Part shown: piece after piece, positions 28,201-36,400 of the stretch
Position numbering within the stretch: position 1 is the first letter of the stretch
How the letters are laid out: the number at the start of each line of letters is the position of its first letter
Origin: Synechococcus sp. J7-Johnson
Lineage (GTDB): Bacteria > Cyanobacteriota > Cyanobacteriia > PCC-6307 > Cyanobiaceae
Assembly: GCF_024345795.1 (NCBI RefSeq)
Contig: NZ_JAGQBU010000021.1
Coordinates: forward strand, 1 to 49,133
DNA: 49,133 nucleotides
Direction: 5' to 3'
Notes under the pieces: generated by a model
The model's input: the letters and a program-made list of their open reading frames with translations, nothing else
Told to the model about the DNA's origin: nothing
The model's database searches: none
Translations under genes and position numbers: made by a program

Positions 28201-28888
28201 CGCCTCGGTTCAGTTCGAGTTACTGGGCCAGCCCGCAGAAGATCATTCGTGGGAGTTGCTCCACGCACAGGTGGAAGGCAAGACAATCCAACGATCTCGG
28301 CGATTCGAAGACGTGGAGATCCCCTTCCGGATCGGAGAGCATCAGATGCTGAATGACGGCGTTGTGGGCTACTGGGTTGAAGACAGCTCTGGCGGTTTCA
28401 AGGATGGCCAGTTTCATACACCCCAGACAGCGATCGTGAACGAAGACAGCCCGGAAGCAGCTGGGCTCGTCTTGAAACAGGCAGCTTCGGCTCCAGAGCT
28501 CACATTCACCCTGTTGATGGACCCGCGAGGTTCAGCACATCTGACGTGCGGAGTTCTGCCGGTGAAGGAGATTCGCCTTGCCGAGAATCATTTCGCCGCT
28601 GCGTTGAAGAAGCTGTCGGTCACGTTTCTCGCCACTCCACTCCTGATGCTGGAGGATCGCACGGAGATCACGCTGCCCGGAGAGCCCGGTTACGCCTGGT
28701 CGTTTCTCGATCGGACACCCCAGGGCTGGCGAACAACACCCGCAGAGGAGATTAGTCCGCCGGAACTGAACGCCGCCTTTCGGGCTGGATTGACCCTGCG
28801 CGAAGGTTGGCTACGACTGGAGCCGAAGGATGAGGTTCGCGTTGATCGTCCAACCTCGCAGACCGCCCAGCCAACCAACATCCCATGA
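25217..28888 (+). CDS. Large protein of unrecognised family (cassette protein A)
   Basis: The 1223-residue product has no signal peptide and no membrane segment. The N-terminus contains LVLLPGIHLHWQVPRELTRS and PQLPNRWLITR, a motif set I associate only loosely with other large uncharacterised bacterial proteins. Residues about 480-520 are a charged probable coiled coil (EIKKIDEKIEQVQEKRDEIV). The C-terminal part has SVTFLATPLLMLEDRTEITLP and PGYAWSFLDR, looking beta-rich. No catalytic motif is evident. The start is GTG 25217 with a weak GGAA upstream. The first about 2 kb is AT-richer than the last 1.7 kb. Two 15-bp tandem duplications lie inside. Its stop overlaps the next gene by 4 bases, so it is translationally coupled to the LamG/tail-collar protein. 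Confidence 0.8.
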   Translation: MPWFSLAPLSLELLYLSKPTRAVEAAFNPSLLPWSASGQDFSSDTAFLGDEVSSPPFQNRNLVLLPGIHLHWQVPRELTRSKLTRSKGDPTGQRMEGIHPQLPNRWLITRTIPDQGQWPNWTRSRWIVESDFLHPLSGPIPPGATAYPNIDKGGKEESVQAFRYLGRTLSLENWLEVGNKGEYLADGLTVMGYGNPAFAAFASDCRGIFTFHDNEANDSRAAKYSVVGFYNDSVNPPSFATNTIPSDEDPFPDSRPGILYIGKTEFSPESLANSDPSSALSQEETTRKRRLDARRGQVLSQLVEKPESDANLATHIAIGHTATEALCAFLADSFLAENKDNPLPDKSTIEEQLEAILMAADLEHRLQDHYPKFLEGRHAKGFTAFHGGMRWLIKPEARETKPPVVNSKTVEPGEATPTIPAECLGLLDNLNAFQKKLEKHEHTRRTLVDRLSSDWHKYMLCAYPPPNSRDIFPEADKVVHLIKSTTMKEIKKIDEKIEQVQEKRDEIVDRIQDFLSLQVDRKTDVNILRLKSIPGSRFWSPSNPVVVLAAPSEIEGYLPSAASRVNHDDSTSRPKIELLLVPDPVFFEMFENEIVQKFDNDNTETFQREHHDHPARPIYVEWSAQLRSPEADFSHYEDHFDTHYLSSRFAPAAGSPDLTPLAASDSTDTIDEGPDEESAYAGRSLITVNAAQLLHERLWTFLKQQFLKQQVSSDTPLLDENNEQEVIERLSQAETEDQSLTRTALWAWGFLERTKILCLPLGGFNDALLMRRQTVQLPIAEPIGFKEYQRFARDLRAIVGELPTHTPVPLARFHPIRVGELQLDRLRIIDSFGRAFDITLAKKNVIAAEPLRGDAGHVVFPPRFLQPLRAVFRWLSGGHEAVESNSHPNTTPICGWLLPNRLDESIAVYDADGKGIGTVDVDGLWRPAPGEEHPIVPRDIENPFLQRVILHILERGETDEFLETINDALEEIDPDSFAAHPAISLLIGRPIAVVRASVQFELLGQPAEDHSWELLHAQVEGKTIQRSRRFEDVEIPFRIGEHQMLNDGVVGYWVEDSSGGFKDGQFHTPQTAIVNEDSPEAAGLVLKQAASAPELTFTLLMDPRGSAHLTCGVLPVKEIRLAENHFAAALKKLSVTFLATPLLMLEDRTEITLPGEPGYAWSFLDRTPQGWRTTPAEEISPPELNAAFRAGLTLREGWLRLEPKDEVRVDRPTSQTAQPTNIP
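25448..25477 (+). repeat. 15-bp tandem duplication in cassette gene A
   Basis: TTGACACGCAGCAAG is followed directly by TTAACACGCAGCAAG, giving LTRSKLTRSK in frame. One base differs between copies. Confidence 0.85.
27317..27346 (+). repeat. Second 15-bp tandem duplication in cassette gene A
   Basis: TTTCTGAAGCAACAG is followed directly by TTTCTGAAGCAACAA, giving FLKQQFLKQQ in frame; the copies differ only at the last base. Confidence 0.85.
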
Positions 28889-31653
28889 TCGAGCACGAAG
28901 AAGCCCTACTTCTGCATCTTCCCTGCAATAAGGCTGAGGGAGATTGGCTGGCCGACACGTCTCCAGCACAAACTCACGTGCCCCTGCCTGGCGGGGTCGA
29001 GATCAGACCCGACAGTGATCTGGGCCGTGCCCTTGCCTTCGAGCCGGGAGCAGGCAGGGTCGAAGTAGCGCTGGCCAAACTACCGGAGTGGGGTCTGACC
29101 GTGGCGGTGTGGATCCGAGCCGATGCAGCAACAGCTGCGAGAGACTCCGTTTCGATTCTTCAGTATCCCCTTGCCGCCGATACACACATAGCACCGTATT
29201 GTGTCTTCGGGCTCTTTCTATTGAAAGGCAAGCTACACGCCCGCGTTGGCCAGCAGCACGCCGGACTGACGGAAAAGGGCGTCACGCCGGATCATTGGCA
29301 CCACGTGGCTGTCACCTGGGATTCAAGCACCCAAGCGGCCATCTACTACATCGATGGGAAACGGGTGCCCGTCTCCGTGAATGGCCAGGAAGCCGAATTC
29401 GCAAACACCGGCATCGGGGTTCTGAACTATCCAGATCCCAACCTACCTCTGCTTCTCGGTACCAACACCGCCGGCTTAGAACCCTTTACCGGCCGCATGG
29501 GTGAGGTGCGCCTTTACGAGCGGGCGTTAGCGGCAACAGAGTTGGCAGCCCTTGTGCACAGGGAAAAGCACGCGCGCTCTCATCCATTCGACCATCACCA
29601 TCCCCTGGCCTTTCGGGTAGCAGATGATCACGGGCATCCGGCTGTTTACATCGTCGATGAATCCTCACGTGGGCGAACCCTCCACCTGATCCTGCAAAAC
29701 AGTAGCCCGATCGCCATCGAGCTGCCCGCATCAAAAGCACCCATGGATGAAGAGGTGGTCCTCGTTGGCATGAATCGACCAACTCAGGATGATCATCATC
29801 TGGAAATTGTCTTTCGGCCAGGCACGCTCGAGCTCAAAGACGTGGCTCACTTTTCAGCCGTCGACACCGACTGGCATCTACGCGGGATCCCCAATCAGGA
29901 CGGGACCCTGTCCATTTATCTAAGCCGATCGAACGGCCTCGTCATCCCGCCTGGCGGTGTCCTGACGATTTCGTTGGCCCATTTCAAGGCCGTGGCCCTC
30001 GGAGGTTCACGCCCAACCCAGGTGGAACTGCGCTACCGACACCTGAATTACATCCGTGACTTCACAGATGAACAGATAAGTCACCCGAAGAAGCGGAAGC
30101 TCAGCGGCCACCGCCTCGCGCACCTGGATGTTGTGAATCAGCGGGGCAGGAGCGAGGCACCCTTCACAGCAGGGTTCATCGGCTCGAACACTGTCCTCAA
30201 TGACGGCCTCACGCGCAATGCGCTCACACTTTACCTGGGTAATTCCACGCTCCATACGCTGAGCCTCGCCGCCGGTGAATTGGGGGTCCGGCCGCGGCTG
30301 CTGCTTTCCTTTGATTCCGGTCAGCTGAATGAAGCCGATGAACCGTGGGGGCTGGGCCACGCCGATGAAGTCGCCGAGATCGAGATCACTCCCAGAGAAT
30401 TAGGCTGGGTTATACACGAACGAACAGACAGCGAAACGCCCGAGTGGGTGATCCTGCCACCAGATGATGAACTCCAGCCCAACACCTGGATCAACTTCTC
30501 GCTCTACCCCATCGTTACCAGGTCGCTATCTGGCTTCACTAATCTCTATCTTCGCTACCAGAACATTGGCGGGTTCCGCGATGGCGAGATTATCGTGCCG
30601 ATTGAAAAGGCACCCCGGCTCTATCGCCAACAAACCGTACCTAAAGCCAAGGACATGGCCCAAAGCCACAAAGACCGAAGGTCAGTTCATGTTTTCACTG
30701 ATAGCGTAGTCGTCGGCAGTGGATACGCAGTGGAATCTACAGATCACGACCCTCATCCGCCAAGTTATCCACAGCAGAACAGCCTTTCGGTTGAGGGGAA
30801 GGTAGGAATCGGAACGAACAATCCTCAGCGAAGCCTTGAGCTTTTCGTGGCTGACGGAGGTGGTATACGGATCACTGGCCCAGGAGGCCCCGGAACCACT
30901 GTGGCATTGGAGCTTTCAACCTACGATCCCTCGGGGTGGAATGCATCGGCTACAGCACGGATTCAAGCCGTTGATGATAACTATAGCAGCGCGATTGAAT
31001 TTCAAACAAAGATTCCTGGAGAGCCATCCAATGAGTTGGTCACACGAATGGTGATCGATCCCAATGGCAATGTAAAAGTACGTGGATCCATTGAAGACAA
31101 GAACGGCCCGGTGGTGCCGATCGGCACTATCGTGATGTGGGGAAACTATCAAGGCTCCGGCATCCCTGGCGGGTGGGCTCTATGCGATGGAAATGACGGC
31201 AGACCTGATTTAAGAGGACGTTTCATTGTTGGTGCAGGAGAGGGTACATACCTATATACCGGAGAAAAATTCAACTTTCCACCTCCCGATGGCAAGACTC
31301 CAATTCCTGACAGCGGGCGAATAGGAGGCACACAATCAGTCACTCTGTCATTGGCAGAATTACCTAGCCACCATCACCGTGGACGAACGATTGAGGGAGA
31401 AGGCAGTCATTATCATCACATCCCTCTCCATACAGATGGCAAAGTGAAATGGCCCGAGCGTTCTCCGGGGAATGGCTGGCAGTTATACAACCTTCCGGAA
31501 ATAAAGGACACAGTACCAGGCAAGACGCCTTCAACCAGTACAACAGAGAGCAAGCACATTCATACTTTTACAACTAATTATGTTGGTGGTAGTGGAGATC
31601 ACACAAACATGCCTCCGTTCTATGTCCTTTTCTATATCATCAAGGTATCCTAG
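28885..31653 (+). CDS. LamG-like plus phage tail-collar domain protein (cassette protein B)
   Basis: A 922-residue modular protein. Residues about 10-225 form a LamG/concanavalin-like domain (LTVAVWIRADA, GVTPDHWHHVAVTWD, IYYIDGKRVP, GRMGEVRLYERAL), usually a carbohydrate or ligand binder. The middle (about 230-600) has two similar beta-rich stretches (VELRYRHLNYIRDF and LYLRYQNIGGFRDGEI). At about 640 is VGIGTNNPQRSLEL, typical of phage tail-fibre and trimeric adhesin shafts. Residues about 742-922 are a phage tail-collar/MdpB-like domain: PIGTIVMWG, GGWALCDG, PDLRGRFIVGAGEG, LPSHHH and the ending NMPPFYVLFYIIK. No signal peptide is seen. A receptor-binding or adhesive role is inferred. The C-terminal third is AT-richer than the LamG part, suggesting domain shuffling. 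Confidence 0.88.
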   Translation: MIEHEEALLLHLPCNKAEGDWLADTSPAQTHVPLPGGVEIRPDSDLGRALAFEPGAGRVEVALAKLPEWGLTVAVWIRADAATAARDSVSILQYPLAADTHIAPYCVFGLFLLKGKLHARVGQQHAGLTEKGVTPDHWHHVAVTWDSSTQAAIYYIDGKRVPVSVNGQEAEFANTGIGVLNYPDPNLPLLLGTNTAGLEPFTGRMGEVRLYERALAATELAALVHREKHARSHPFDHHHPLAFRVADDHGHPAVYIVDESSRGRTLHLILQNSSPIAIELPASKAPMDEEVVLVGMNRPTQDDHHLEIVFRPGTLELKDVAHFSAVDTDWHLRGIPNQDGTLSIYLSRSNGLVIPPGGVLTISLAHFKAVALGGSRPTQVELRYRHLNYIRDFTDEQISHPKKRKLSGHRLAHLDVVNQRGRSEAPFTAGFIGSNTVLNDGLTRNALTLYLGNSTLHTLSLAAGELGVRPRLLLSFDSGQLNEADEPWGLGHADEVAEIEITPRELGWVIHERTDSETPEWVILPPDDELQPNTWINFSLYPIVTRSLSGFTNLYLRYQNIGGFRDGEIIVPIEKAPRLYRQQTVPKAKDMAQSHKDRRSVHVFTDSVVVGSGYAVESTDHDPHPPSYPQQNSLSVEGKVGIGTNNPQRSLELFVADGGGIRITGPGGPGTTVALELSTYDPSGWNASATARIQAVDDNYSSAIEFQTKIPGEPSNELVTRMVIDPNGNVKVRGSIEDKNGPVVPIGTIVMWGNYQGSGIPGGWALCDGNDGRPDLRGRFIVGAGEGTYLYTGEKFNFPPPDGKTPIPDSGRIGGTQSVTLSLAELPSHHHRGRTIEGEGSHYHHIPLHTDGKVKWPERSPGNGWQLYNLPEIKDTVPGKTPSTSTTESKHIHTFTTNYVGGSGDHTNMPPFYVLFYIIKVS

Positions 31654-31730
31654 TTATGGCCAGTGACCGTGAAGAATCCACGCCTACCAGCACGGGATAT
31701 GTATCTCTATTGAGCTTAGGAATCTACTGG

Positions 31731-31758
31731 TCCCTAAGCAAGGGATTCCCTTAAGGGG
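31731..31758 (+). promoter_or_regulatory. Alternating complementary arms upstream of the lipase gene
   Basis: Four short arms follow each other: TCCCT (31731-31735), AAGGGA (31740-31745), TTCCCTT (31746-31752) and AAGGGG (31753-31758). Neighbouring arms are complementary, so alternative hairpins are possible, and the last arm is the likely ribosome-binding site, 6 bases before TTG 31765. Control of lipase translation by arm pairing is a hypothesis. No T-run follows, so it is not a standard terminator. Confidence 0.4.
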
Positions 31759-31764
31759 TACGCC

Positions 31765-33438
31765 TTGATCATAGCTTTATCTAATCCAGCCGCTCCTAAT
31801 AGAATGTCAACTCCGTACGATAGATTTGTCTATCATCTTGATTTGAGCATCCTCGCCTATCACCTATATCACCAAACACTGATCTGGCCAATGGACCCGT
31901 ACTACGAGCAATTACATAGGTCTCAGCAAGATATGAGAGAGTTCTTTATGAGTACTTTGCGTGCAAATTTAAAGAACTTCTTTAATGATGCACAAAGAGG
32001 CCCGGAAGAATTAGGTGGTTTAGCAACTTCTAATCCAAAGCTGGATCCTATTATTACAGAGTACCAACGGCTCTACCCATGGAACCACTCAGTAGTTGCG
32101 CCAGAGCCTGGTGATTGGAACTATTTAAAACCTTCCCTTGAAATCGTAAAACATGTCAAAGAAATTAGAATGTGTTCTCGACTAAATCTGAATCAGCTTG
32201 AAGTGATCGCCACCAAGCCCCATAATGATGGCGATAATCCAAGGGATGTCCTCTATTGCTTTGAAGGTGCAACTGGCATTGTTGAAAAGGAGCGCCCAAT
32301 AGGAAATAGCAGCATGACTCTGCCAGCGTGGAGCCTGATGGGCTTTGTGCTATTAAAGTATAACAGTCCACAAGATATAAATGATTACGATGTCCATATC
32401 ACCTTCAGAGGAAGTCGTAGTGGCAATGGGACACGTGCAGCCAAAGGGGGTTGGATGGAGAACGGAAACGCCGATTGGGTTACAGATTGTGATTCAGCCA
32501 TTAGCATGACAAAATGTCCTGAAATTAGCCCAACAGGCAAGGTGCCCTTTGGATTCAAAAATAGTTTGATCTCTACATTGCCCATGATTTGGAAATGCTT
32601 GGAAGCCATAGCTAGGGATCACGTGGATAATCCACCCAAAACGATTTACTTCACTGGTCACAGCCTAGGCGGTGCATTAGCTGCACTATGTGCAGTCTCA
32701 ATGCGACATGGTGAAGGGGAAATAGCACTGAGAAATAAATACAAAGTTAACAACTGGCCCTGGAATACTAGTGTTGAACTTATAACCTATGGCAGTCCGA
32801 CTATCGGAACTGAGGATTTAGTAGATGGAGCTAAATTCAAGCTGAAAGCCGACCGTGTTTATATCCACGGTGATCCAATAGCCACAGTTTTACGCGCGAA
32901 GCATATTGGAACTGAACTAAAGTTAGCGGGAAACCTCCCGTTTAAGATTTTTGATTTTGTTCGACATGAGCCATACCTAATACGAGAAGAGCTAGTAAAG
33001 GTGCTAGGGCTACAAGCACTAAACAGACCTATACCCGAAGCTCCTTGGATTAAGTATCGATCATTTTCTGATTTACTTGCTTCTAACGATTGGCACACCT
33101 TCCTAGAAGTCAACGGCAACAGAAAAAAGTTACCTGACTTTCTTAAGTATCTAAAACTCTACCTGTATGCATTAGGAGTGTCTACTAACAAACACAAACC
33201 AAATAGGGTCGCAGAGCAACACTTGGAGGACCTAATCAACGATTTTAACAATGAAGAAGTTCAATGGGATAAAATTAAGGCAAGCAGCAGAGGATTCTGG
33301 GATGATCTTGACTTTGAGAGATTCATGTTAACGTGCTATCTTTTGTTAAGGTATTCCCAAAATCAGCAGGCTGGGCCGAAACGACAAGCACTGGATGATC
33401 TTGCCAAAAAACAGAAAGTGTTTCTTGGACCAGGTTGA
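31765..33438 (+). CDS. Class 3 lipase-like alpha/beta-hydrolase (cassette protein C)
   Basis: A 557-residue protein. YDVHITFRGSRSG and IYFTGHSLGGALAAL are the hallmark strand and nucleophile elbow of fungal-type class 3 lipases; Ser300 in GHSLG is the expected nucleophile. The Asp of YIHGDPIATVL sits where the acid residue is found; the catalytic His is not certain. No signal peptide is seen, so export would need another route. The start is either TTG 31765, with AAGGGG well spaced upstream, or ATG 31804, which has no ribosome-binding site. DNA is clearly AT-rich compared with the core genes. Its position inside the cassette suggests it acts with the LamG/collar and DUF6603 proteins. The lipid substrate is unknown. 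Confidence 0.85.
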   Translation: MIIALSNPAAPNRMSTPYDRFVYHLDLSILAYHLYHQTLIWPMDPYYEQLHRSQQDMREFFMSTLRANLKNFFNDAQRGPEELGGLATSNPKLDPIITEYQRLYPWNHSVVAPEPGDWNYLKPSLEIVKHVKEIRMCSRLNLNQLEVIATKPHNDGDNPRDVLYCFEGATGIVEKERPIGNSSMTLPAWSLMGFVLLKYNSPQDINDYDVHITFRGSRSGNGTRAAKGGWMENGNADWVTDCDSAISMTKCPEISPTGKVPFGFKNSLISTLPMIWKCLEAIARDHVDNPPKTIYFTGHSLGGALAALCAVSMRHGEGEIALRNKYKVNNWPWNTSVELITYGSPTIGTEDLVDGAKFKLKADRVYIHGDPIATVLRAKHIGTELKLAGNLPFKIFDFVRHEPYLIREELVKVLGLQALNRPIPEAPWIKYRSFSDLLASNDWHTFLEVNGNRKKLPDFLKYLKLYLYALGVSTNKHKPNRVAEQHLEDLINDFNNEEVQWDKIKASSRGFWDDLDFERFMLTCYLLLRYSQNQQAGPKRQALDDLAKKQKVFLGPG

Positions 33439-33497
33439 GGTCATTTAGGGCTTACAGATTTCCTCGCTACTTTCATTTCAAAGGACTAAACGTCTCC

Positions 33498-36400
33498 ATG
33501 TCAATACCACAACTAGACGAAGTTGCGAGACAGTTGGCAGGGAATCCACCTGTCCTTCTTGATATCAACGCAGCTGGGTTAGATTTCCAGCGTATCCATT
33601 ATAATATATTTGCAGGCTCTGTTTTTGATCTAACTGATATTCGTGATCTAGAGATGAGTTCAAACATATTGAGTTTCTCGGCGACATTAAAGAGCTTCGG
33701 CTCTCTACGCAATCTCAGTATTCAAGCAACACTCATTGATATTCTGGCGAACAGATACGGAATACTCTTGATCAATATTTACCCTGGTCTAACTGCTAGA
33801 CAAGTAGTGCAACAGTTCCAAGGCCCAACTGACCGGAATGCTTCTGACGATTTGCTTGATTCTTATTTCCCAACGTTAATGCTGGCAAGGCCAGCATTAA
33901 TTCTATCCTCTATATCCTTCTCAGAATCCTTACCGCAAGCATTTTTCTCAAGCTTAATTCGTGATGTCCTTCCAGCAGAACTCATCTGTGCTGGAGTAAA
34001 CCTTCCATTGGCTTACCAAAGTTCCAGCAACCTCTCCGAGATGTATGGAGGATTGTTAAGCGAAATATTTGGTGGTAAATTTTTAGCGGATAATCAACTA
34101 TGCGGCCTGATTGATATTACTACAAGCGTTGCTCTTTCGGATAACGAAGACAACGCCACATTACAGCCCATCAAAGTCACAGTTCCAACTTCAACAGAAT
34201 ACACTCAGTGTTTTAGTGTAAGCAATTCCTACGAGGGAGATGGATTAGTCTTTGGATCATTTCGCTTGTCTTGCGAACGATTTGGGCTAAAGGTGCGCCT
34301 GAATGAGAACGCCCTATGGCCAGGAACATTTGTTGAAGGAAGTGTACTCTGTGGAGGCAACTCTCTATCGGTTATAGTCGAGTATGATCTCTATCATAAA
34401 TTTCTAGTCGTTGATTTCCTGCGATTTCCAACCCTAAGCGAATTCCTTGGGCATGCTCGCCTTGATGCAGTTACCTCACACTTCCCCAATTCGATTAGCT
34501 CCCTTCTAGATATTCGGCTGAGCGAGGTAAGAATCACGTACGACATAAGAGGTGCAGAAGTATCTGAGATATCATTGAAAGTTTCTGAAGAGTCAGCGAT
34601 TGAGTTGATTCCAGGAGTCCTTGAACTCAAGAACTCAACTCTTGATCTCTTAATCATTCAGCCTTTTGAGGAGGGGCGCTGGGTTGAAGGTTCGCTGACC
34701 GGCGAATGGCTAGTAGATAGCACCGCCATAATTGCTTCCCTAACTTTTCCTCAGCTTACATTTCGAGTTGCCCTGGCGCCTCAGGAATCTATCGCCATTG
34801 ACAGCATATCTAAACTCTTTGGTGGCAAGGTCATCCTTGAGTCAAATCTTAGGGTGGTTGCATTAGAGATCACTGGGAGCATCACCGAGAAGTTTTTTCA
34901 CGTTGCACTTGAGATATCAAGCCAACCTTCTGTTGCTCTATTGAAATCTCCTGATCTGGAGTTTAAAGACATACGGGTAGAGGTCGATTCTGCTGACTCT
35001 GTCACGTTCTTTAACCTCACATCGCTCGTTAGCTTGGGGGGAATTGATTTTCTGCTAGCGGGCCAACATGATGGCATGGGCTGGAAACTCTCTGCCCAAA
35101 CTGGCTTAGACCAGCCAATAATGCTTGGGAAATGGATCGACAGCCTGGCTACTTCACTAAACAATCCTCTCCTCGTTCCCGAGTCGGTGAAAGGTGCCTC
35201 AGTCAGAAATGTGTCCATATCCATCGATACTGGCAGTAAGGACTTTCACTTTTCCATCGAAGCCACCCTGCCCTTGCAAGAGCTTGCCGCGAACGGGACT
35301 GCCGGGAAGGTCGCTGGCGGAGGAATAAAGCTCACGCTTACCCTGGATCTCCTGCACCATGGCACTGCCTATGAAAGCAAGTTCGCCGGTGAGTTTCAGT
35401 TCGGTGGCCACACGTTTGATTTGTTCTTTGCCAGATCTGCTGACGCGGTAGGGGCGACTGCCACAACCATGGTGGCAGCCTATCAGAATCGTGATGGTCA
35501 AAAGATCTTGCTGAAAGATCTGCTCGCTGAGTTGGGAGCGGATGTCTCGGACGTGCCAGACCTCTCGATTCAGCTGAATTCAGCTCTTCTCGCGTTGGGG
35601 AAGCCTGCAGACCCCAAGGCTGCCAGTTGGGCACTTCTTGGCATCAACATCGATGGCGGATTGAACCTTTCGAACCTGCCGTTGATCGGCAAGATCATGC
35701 CGCCCAATCAGACGCTGAGTCTGGAGACTCAAGTGCTCTATCTTGCCCAGTCATCACCATCCAGCAAGCTTGTCAAGGATGATGTTGAGCGGGTGAATGC
35801 GTTGCTCCCCGCCGGAGCAACCCCGCTGCCTGCAAGGAGTGAAGGAGATCCGCTGATCGCTCCAGGCATCGGCCTGGCCACGACCCTCCATCTCGGCAGC
35901 GAGGTTATTCATCTGAATCTGCCGCTCAGGATCGACAAGACCGACGGGATTGGAGCCTCTCCAGAGAACACCGGCGCAGAGCCGGTTGTGGCCACCGATT
36001 CGATGATCGTGAAACCCAGCGCGGCCTCGGCTCCGGTGACCCTGCCGCAGGGCGATCTCAAGTGGTTCCCGATTCACAAGACCTTCGGGCCGGCGCATTT
36101 CGAGCGGATCGGAGCCGGCCTTAGCGCCGGCAACATCACCTTCGCGATGGATGCCTCCCTCAATGTCGGGGGGTTGAGCCTGTCCCTCGACGGTCTCGGT
36201 GTGTCCTCACCGCTGGACAAGTTTGAACCAACCTTCCAGCTCCGTGGAATCGGGATCGACTACGACGGCGGCCCTGTGCAGATCGGCGGAAGTTTCCTCC
36301 ACCTGGGTGACAATGATTTCGCCGGAACGGCGCTGATCAAGACAGAGCAACTCACGATTTCGGCCATCGGTGAATACGCCATTGTTGATGGCGCCACCTC

